Below the pieces are notes generated by a model. The model saw nothing but the letters and a program-made list of their open reading frames with translations. It did no database searches and was not told where the DNA came from. DNA of 8,214 nt from Armatimonadota bacterium (GTDB lineage: Bacteria > Armatimonadota > UBA5829), in contig JAEWSK010000162.1 in NCBI GenBank assembly GCA_023398345.1, positions 1-8,214 on the forward strand, given 5' to 3'. Below are positions 6,629 through 8,214 of this stretch, in pieces; position 1 is the stretch's first letter; every line of letters begins with the position of its first letter. The translations under genes and the position numbers were made by a program.

Positions 6629-7110
6629 ACTTCGACTCCTTTCTTGGCCGTGTCGTTTCTGAAGCCAAAAAAGGCCCGGCCGTTCCAATGGGTGCCTGTT
6701 ATGGCCTTGGTAACCGCTGTCAGCGACCGGTATTTCTTTCCTTCATACTCAAAGCCGCCGAGGACTACTATCACCTCATAGCGTCTGCCGTTCCAGTTGC
6801 GAACAAGCCGGGTCCCCGATACCGGCATATCCTGCCTGCGCCTCTTCTTTCGCTGGGTTTGTCTTGTGGTGCGGTCGCAACCGTTTTCGTCGAAGCCATA
6901 GGTATCGAGCACCTCTCGCATCTTTGCCTGCGTTGCCTCCGACAGACTGCCGTAGGCAAGCTCCTGTATTCGGTGCGCCAACCGTTTTATGATGAACGTT
7001 CTGTTGTAGGCGGGCGGTGGGCCGCCATAAAGCATTGCCCATCGCCCCTTGAGTTCATCATAGGACAGGTTTTGCAGATCCGCGATCTGCCGTAAAACAG
7101 AGTCTTTCAT
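6625..7110 (-). CDS. DUF2924 family protein
   Basis: A 161-residue protein with both family blocks. The N-terminal block is ELKGRWAMLYGGPPP (19-33) followed by IKRLAHRIQELAYG (41-54). The C-terminal block starts at PVSGTRLVRNWNGRRYEV (96-113) and ends with YRSLTAVTKAITGTHWNGRAFFGF (127-150). A basic linker (RQTQRKKRRRQ, 83-93) separates them. The biochemical function is unknown; the family sits next to serine recombinases in mobile elements and the C-terminal part resembles small DNA-associated domains, so a role in recombination is inferred. I chose ATG at 7110 because GAGGA lies seven bases upstream; a GTG two codons earlier would touch that ribosome site. Its TGA overlaps the recombinase start by four bases, which suggests coupled translation. 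Confidence 0.93.
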   Translation of the reverse strand: MKDSVLRQIADLQNLSYDELKGRWAMLYGGPPPAYNRTFIIKRLAHRIQELAYGSLSEATQAKMREVLDTYGFDENGCDRTTRQTQRKKRRRQDMPVSGTRLVRNWNGRRYEVIVVLGGFEYEGKKYRSLTAVTKAITGTHWNGRAFFGFRNDTAKKGVEV

Positions 7111-7158
7111 TCTCACTTCCTCAGTCTGAGTGCGACAGGCAGATTCTATCCGGCTGTG

Positions 7159-7569
7159 TTACTTCTTCTTAGCAGCGGCAGCTCGGCGCATCTGTGCGAG
7201 CGTTTTGCCCTGCGTCCACTGCACGTGCGGCCGGTCGACTATGCTCCTAAAGTCGCCGCCCCACTCAAGGCCGCACTCACGCGCTATCTTGCCGAACGTC
7301 GCCCATGGGCCGTCCCACGTGACCTTGCCATTGATGATAAACACATAGTCCGCAGCAAGTCCCCAGTTGTGCCAACTGTAACCTCCGCGGGCGTTGGTTA
7401 CCTTCTTGCCAGGCTTGGTCCGGCCCTGGGCGTAAAGGCGATCCTGTTCTTCAATGGACCTGTAGCCACAGGTGAGCATTACCTTGATGCCATTTGCGGC
7501 GAGTTTCTTTTCGAAGAGCGTAAGTTTTGCCGCAAACTCAGGGTTCAGACCTTCGCGTGAGGCGCTCAT
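7159..7569 (-). CDS. M15-family peptidoglycan peptidase (VanY/CwlK/Ply-type), probable endolysin
   Basis: A 136-residue, single-domain zinc peptidase. It has CGYRSIEEQDRLYAQGR (34-50), then SWHNWGLAAD (65-74), the SxHxxGxAxD motif with zinc ligands His67 and Asp74, and HVQW (115-118) with the third ligand His115. Family members cut L-Ala-D-Glu or D-Ala-D-Ala bonds of the peptidoglycan stem peptide; which one cannot be told here. There is no signal peptide and no separate wall-binding domain. The C-terminus is basic (RRAAAAKKK). That fits a phage endolysin which needs a holin to reach the wall, but no holin is in the window. The start is ATG with GAGAGGTG seven bases upstream, overlapping the preceding small gene as ATGA. 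The DUF2924 gene follows after 48 bases. Confidence 0.93.
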   Translation of the reverse strand: MSASREGLNPEFAAKLTLFEKKLAANGIKVMLTCGYRSIEEQDRLYAQGRTKPGKKVTNARGGYSWHNWGLAADYVFIINGKVTWDGPWATFGKIARECGLEWGGDFRSIVDRPHVQWTQGKTLAQMRRAAAAKKK

Positions 7570-7766
7570 AGTTTCTCACCTCTCGCACTCGAGTTAGATG
7601 AATGAACGCTCGAATTCGCCGAAGAGTCAAGTCTCTTCTCAGAGAACGAGCGGATGCCCCTGGCCTGCCTGCGTTTTGCGCGCATGATTCCGGCGGCCAG
7701 TATTCCGGCAGCCTCAGATATCCGTTCGGGCATGGTGATCTGCTGGGAATAAGTCCGGCTTTGCAT
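7566..7766 (-). CDS. small hypothetical protein at the head of the recombinase cassette
   Basis: A 66-residue protein. A central helical segment, EAAGILAAGIMRAKRRQARG (18-37), is followed by a serine-rich tail (48-61) containing SSVHSS. Short proteins with a similar LAAGIMRxxxR segment and a xSVH tail occur beside DUF2924-recombinase pairs as far as I recall; their function is unknown. The hydrophobic stretch is only about 10-12 residues and is followed by basic residues, too short for a holin. The start is ATG with GAGGTGG four bases upstream. The TGA overlaps the peptidase start as ATGA, which supports it being translated. A GTG at 7774 opens another frame that I take as a shadow. Confidence 0.72.
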   Translation of the reverse strand: MQSRTYSQQITMPERISEAAGILAAGIMRAKRRQARGIRSFSEKRLDSSANSSVHSSNSSARGEKL

Positions 7767-8027
7767 GTTTCCACCTCGCGGTAAGTTTCGGAGGGCCAGT
7801 AAAAAGCTCCCCTACTTAGTTATTTACTATCGCAATCCACGAAGTGTCGGGAAACGGGTGCAGGTCCGAGACCATTGGCACACTAAATGTCAATAATGAG
7901 TGACGCTTGTGTATATCAAAAACCGCGTTGATGCATGGAATAATTAGCTATGTCCTGCCTGCCCGCTGGGCATTATGGGCGGCGGAAACCCGTAGTGCAA
8001 AATCAGCTAACCAAGGAAGGGCAGCGT
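7767..8027. promoter_or_regulatory. divergent intergenic region between the integration cassette and the right-edge gene
   Basis: This 261-base gap separates minus-strand and plus-strand genes and must hold start signals for both. I see no consensus promoter pair. It contains short dyads: AGTAAA/TTTACT (7798-7803 and 7823-7828), a two-part hairpin GTGC-GGTC/GACC-GCAC (7858-7881), and TGCCC/GGGCA (7960-7972). Repressor or activator sites are plausible but unproved. Confidence 0.4.
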
Positions 8028-8214
8028 ATGGCAACTCATGCAGCAAAGTATTTGTCGCGCGCGGGCGACCTCAAGACTATTTCCCCGAAATACATGGCGC
8101 GGCTCCTCTCGCCCTATGGGGGGTTCCTCTCTTCAAGGGGACTCGATTTATCGAGGATTGACGCAAATGTGAACGCCATAGACTATGCGGCACTCATGCG
8201 TCTCCTGATTACAT
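8028..8214 (+). CDS. 5' part of an unrecognised gene, cut by the window edge
   Basis: The first 62 codons of a plus-strand gene that stays open to the last base. The start is ATG with a strong AAGGAAGG ribosome site (8013-8020) seven bases upstream. The product begins MATHAAKYLSRAGDL and continues with alternating helical and polar stretches such as ISPKYMARLLSPYGGFL (18-34) and IDYAALMRLL (51-60). There is no signal peptide or membrane segment. I do not recognise the family. It is divergent from the recombinase cassette and could be either the next gene of the element or the flanking chromosome. An overlapping plus-strand frame at 7907-8161 is a shadow: it has no ribosome site and a less protein-like sequence. 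Confidence 0.75.
   Translation, partial: MATHAAKYLSRAGDLKTISPKYMARLLSPYGGFLSSRGLDLSRIDANVNAIDYAALMRLLIT

Noticed and set aside
6629..6688. Upstream start giving the recombinase 20 extra residues
   Set aside because: The extension lies wholly inside the DUF2924 gene, lacks a ribosome site and adds nothing like the family; ATG at 6628 has AAAGGAG at the right distance.
7566..7766. Small protein as a phage holin
   Set aside because: Its hydrophobic stretch is only 10-12 residues and is interrupted by basic residues; holins have at least one full membrane span.
7888..7893. TTGACA on the minus strand as a -35 box for the cassette
   Set aside because: No acceptable -10 hexamer lies 16-18 bases downstream.
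7840..8027. Riboswitch (cyclic-di-GMP or cobalamin type) before the 8028 gene
   Set aside because: GGAAACCCG-like pieces are present but the conserved cores and pairing of those classes are missing.
8142..8155. CTCGAT/ATCGAG hairpin near the right edge
   Set aside because: It lies within coding sequence, is short and has no T-run.
7907..8161. 84-codon plus-strand open frame
   Set aside because: It overlaps the better-supported 8028 gene in another frame and has no Shine-Dalgarno sequence.
1..8214. CRISPR array or tandem repeat array
   Set aside because: No regularly spaced direct repeats were found by eye on either strand.

Overview
The window is bacterial DNA: it has a CCA-encoding tRNA-Asn behind a consensus sigma70-type promoter, Shine-Dalgarno-led genes, a PAS/histidine kinase, and a phage-type integration cassette. 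The phylum cannot be fixed from this sequence. Cassettes pairing DUF2924 with a serine recombinase are known to me from Alphaproteobacteria, Planctomycetes and relatives, but they are mobile and say little about the host. Lines counted by hand suggest about 47-48% GC in the left half and about 57% in the recombinase cassette, so the two halves probably have different origins.

Left half (1-4370), three genes, all on the minus strand. Read in transcription order these are a DUF1361 membrane protein (4166-3534), a soluble three-PAS histidine kinase (3481-1577) and a TIR-domain protein (1466-285). The kinase follows the membrane protein by 52 bases and may share its transcript. It has no response regulator in view. 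The TIR protein has the NADase-type glutamate and looks like a candidate abortive-infection or anti-phage effector, with unassigned N- and C-terminal regions. Beyond it, bases 1-284 hold no gene but contain a degenerate tRNA-like sequence, a possible relic of an integration site.

Centre (4323-4826). A tRNA-Asn(GTT) on the plus strand has a TTGACA-18-TATAAT promoter and an intrinsic terminator. A perfect 11-bp dyad spans its -10 region and start site. Between the terminator and the next gene is about 310 bases of non-coding DNA with two strong inverted repeats: 13-bp arms 84 bases apart, and 11-bp arms 15 bases apart. The arm of the second resembles a tRNA T-loop. This is the best candidate for the end of the integrated element or its attachment/control region.

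Right half (4827-7766). Five tightly packed minus-strand genes form a cassette, in transcription order: a 66-residue small protein, an M15 (VanY/CwlK/Ply-type) cell-wall peptidase, a DUF2924 protein, a large serine recombinase and a small HTH accessory protein. Three of the four junctions overlap (ATGA, ATGA and 13 bases). This looks like the lysis-plus-integration end of a prophage or prophage remnant; no structural phage genes are in the window. A divergent plus-strand gene of unknown function starts at 8028 and runs off the right edge.
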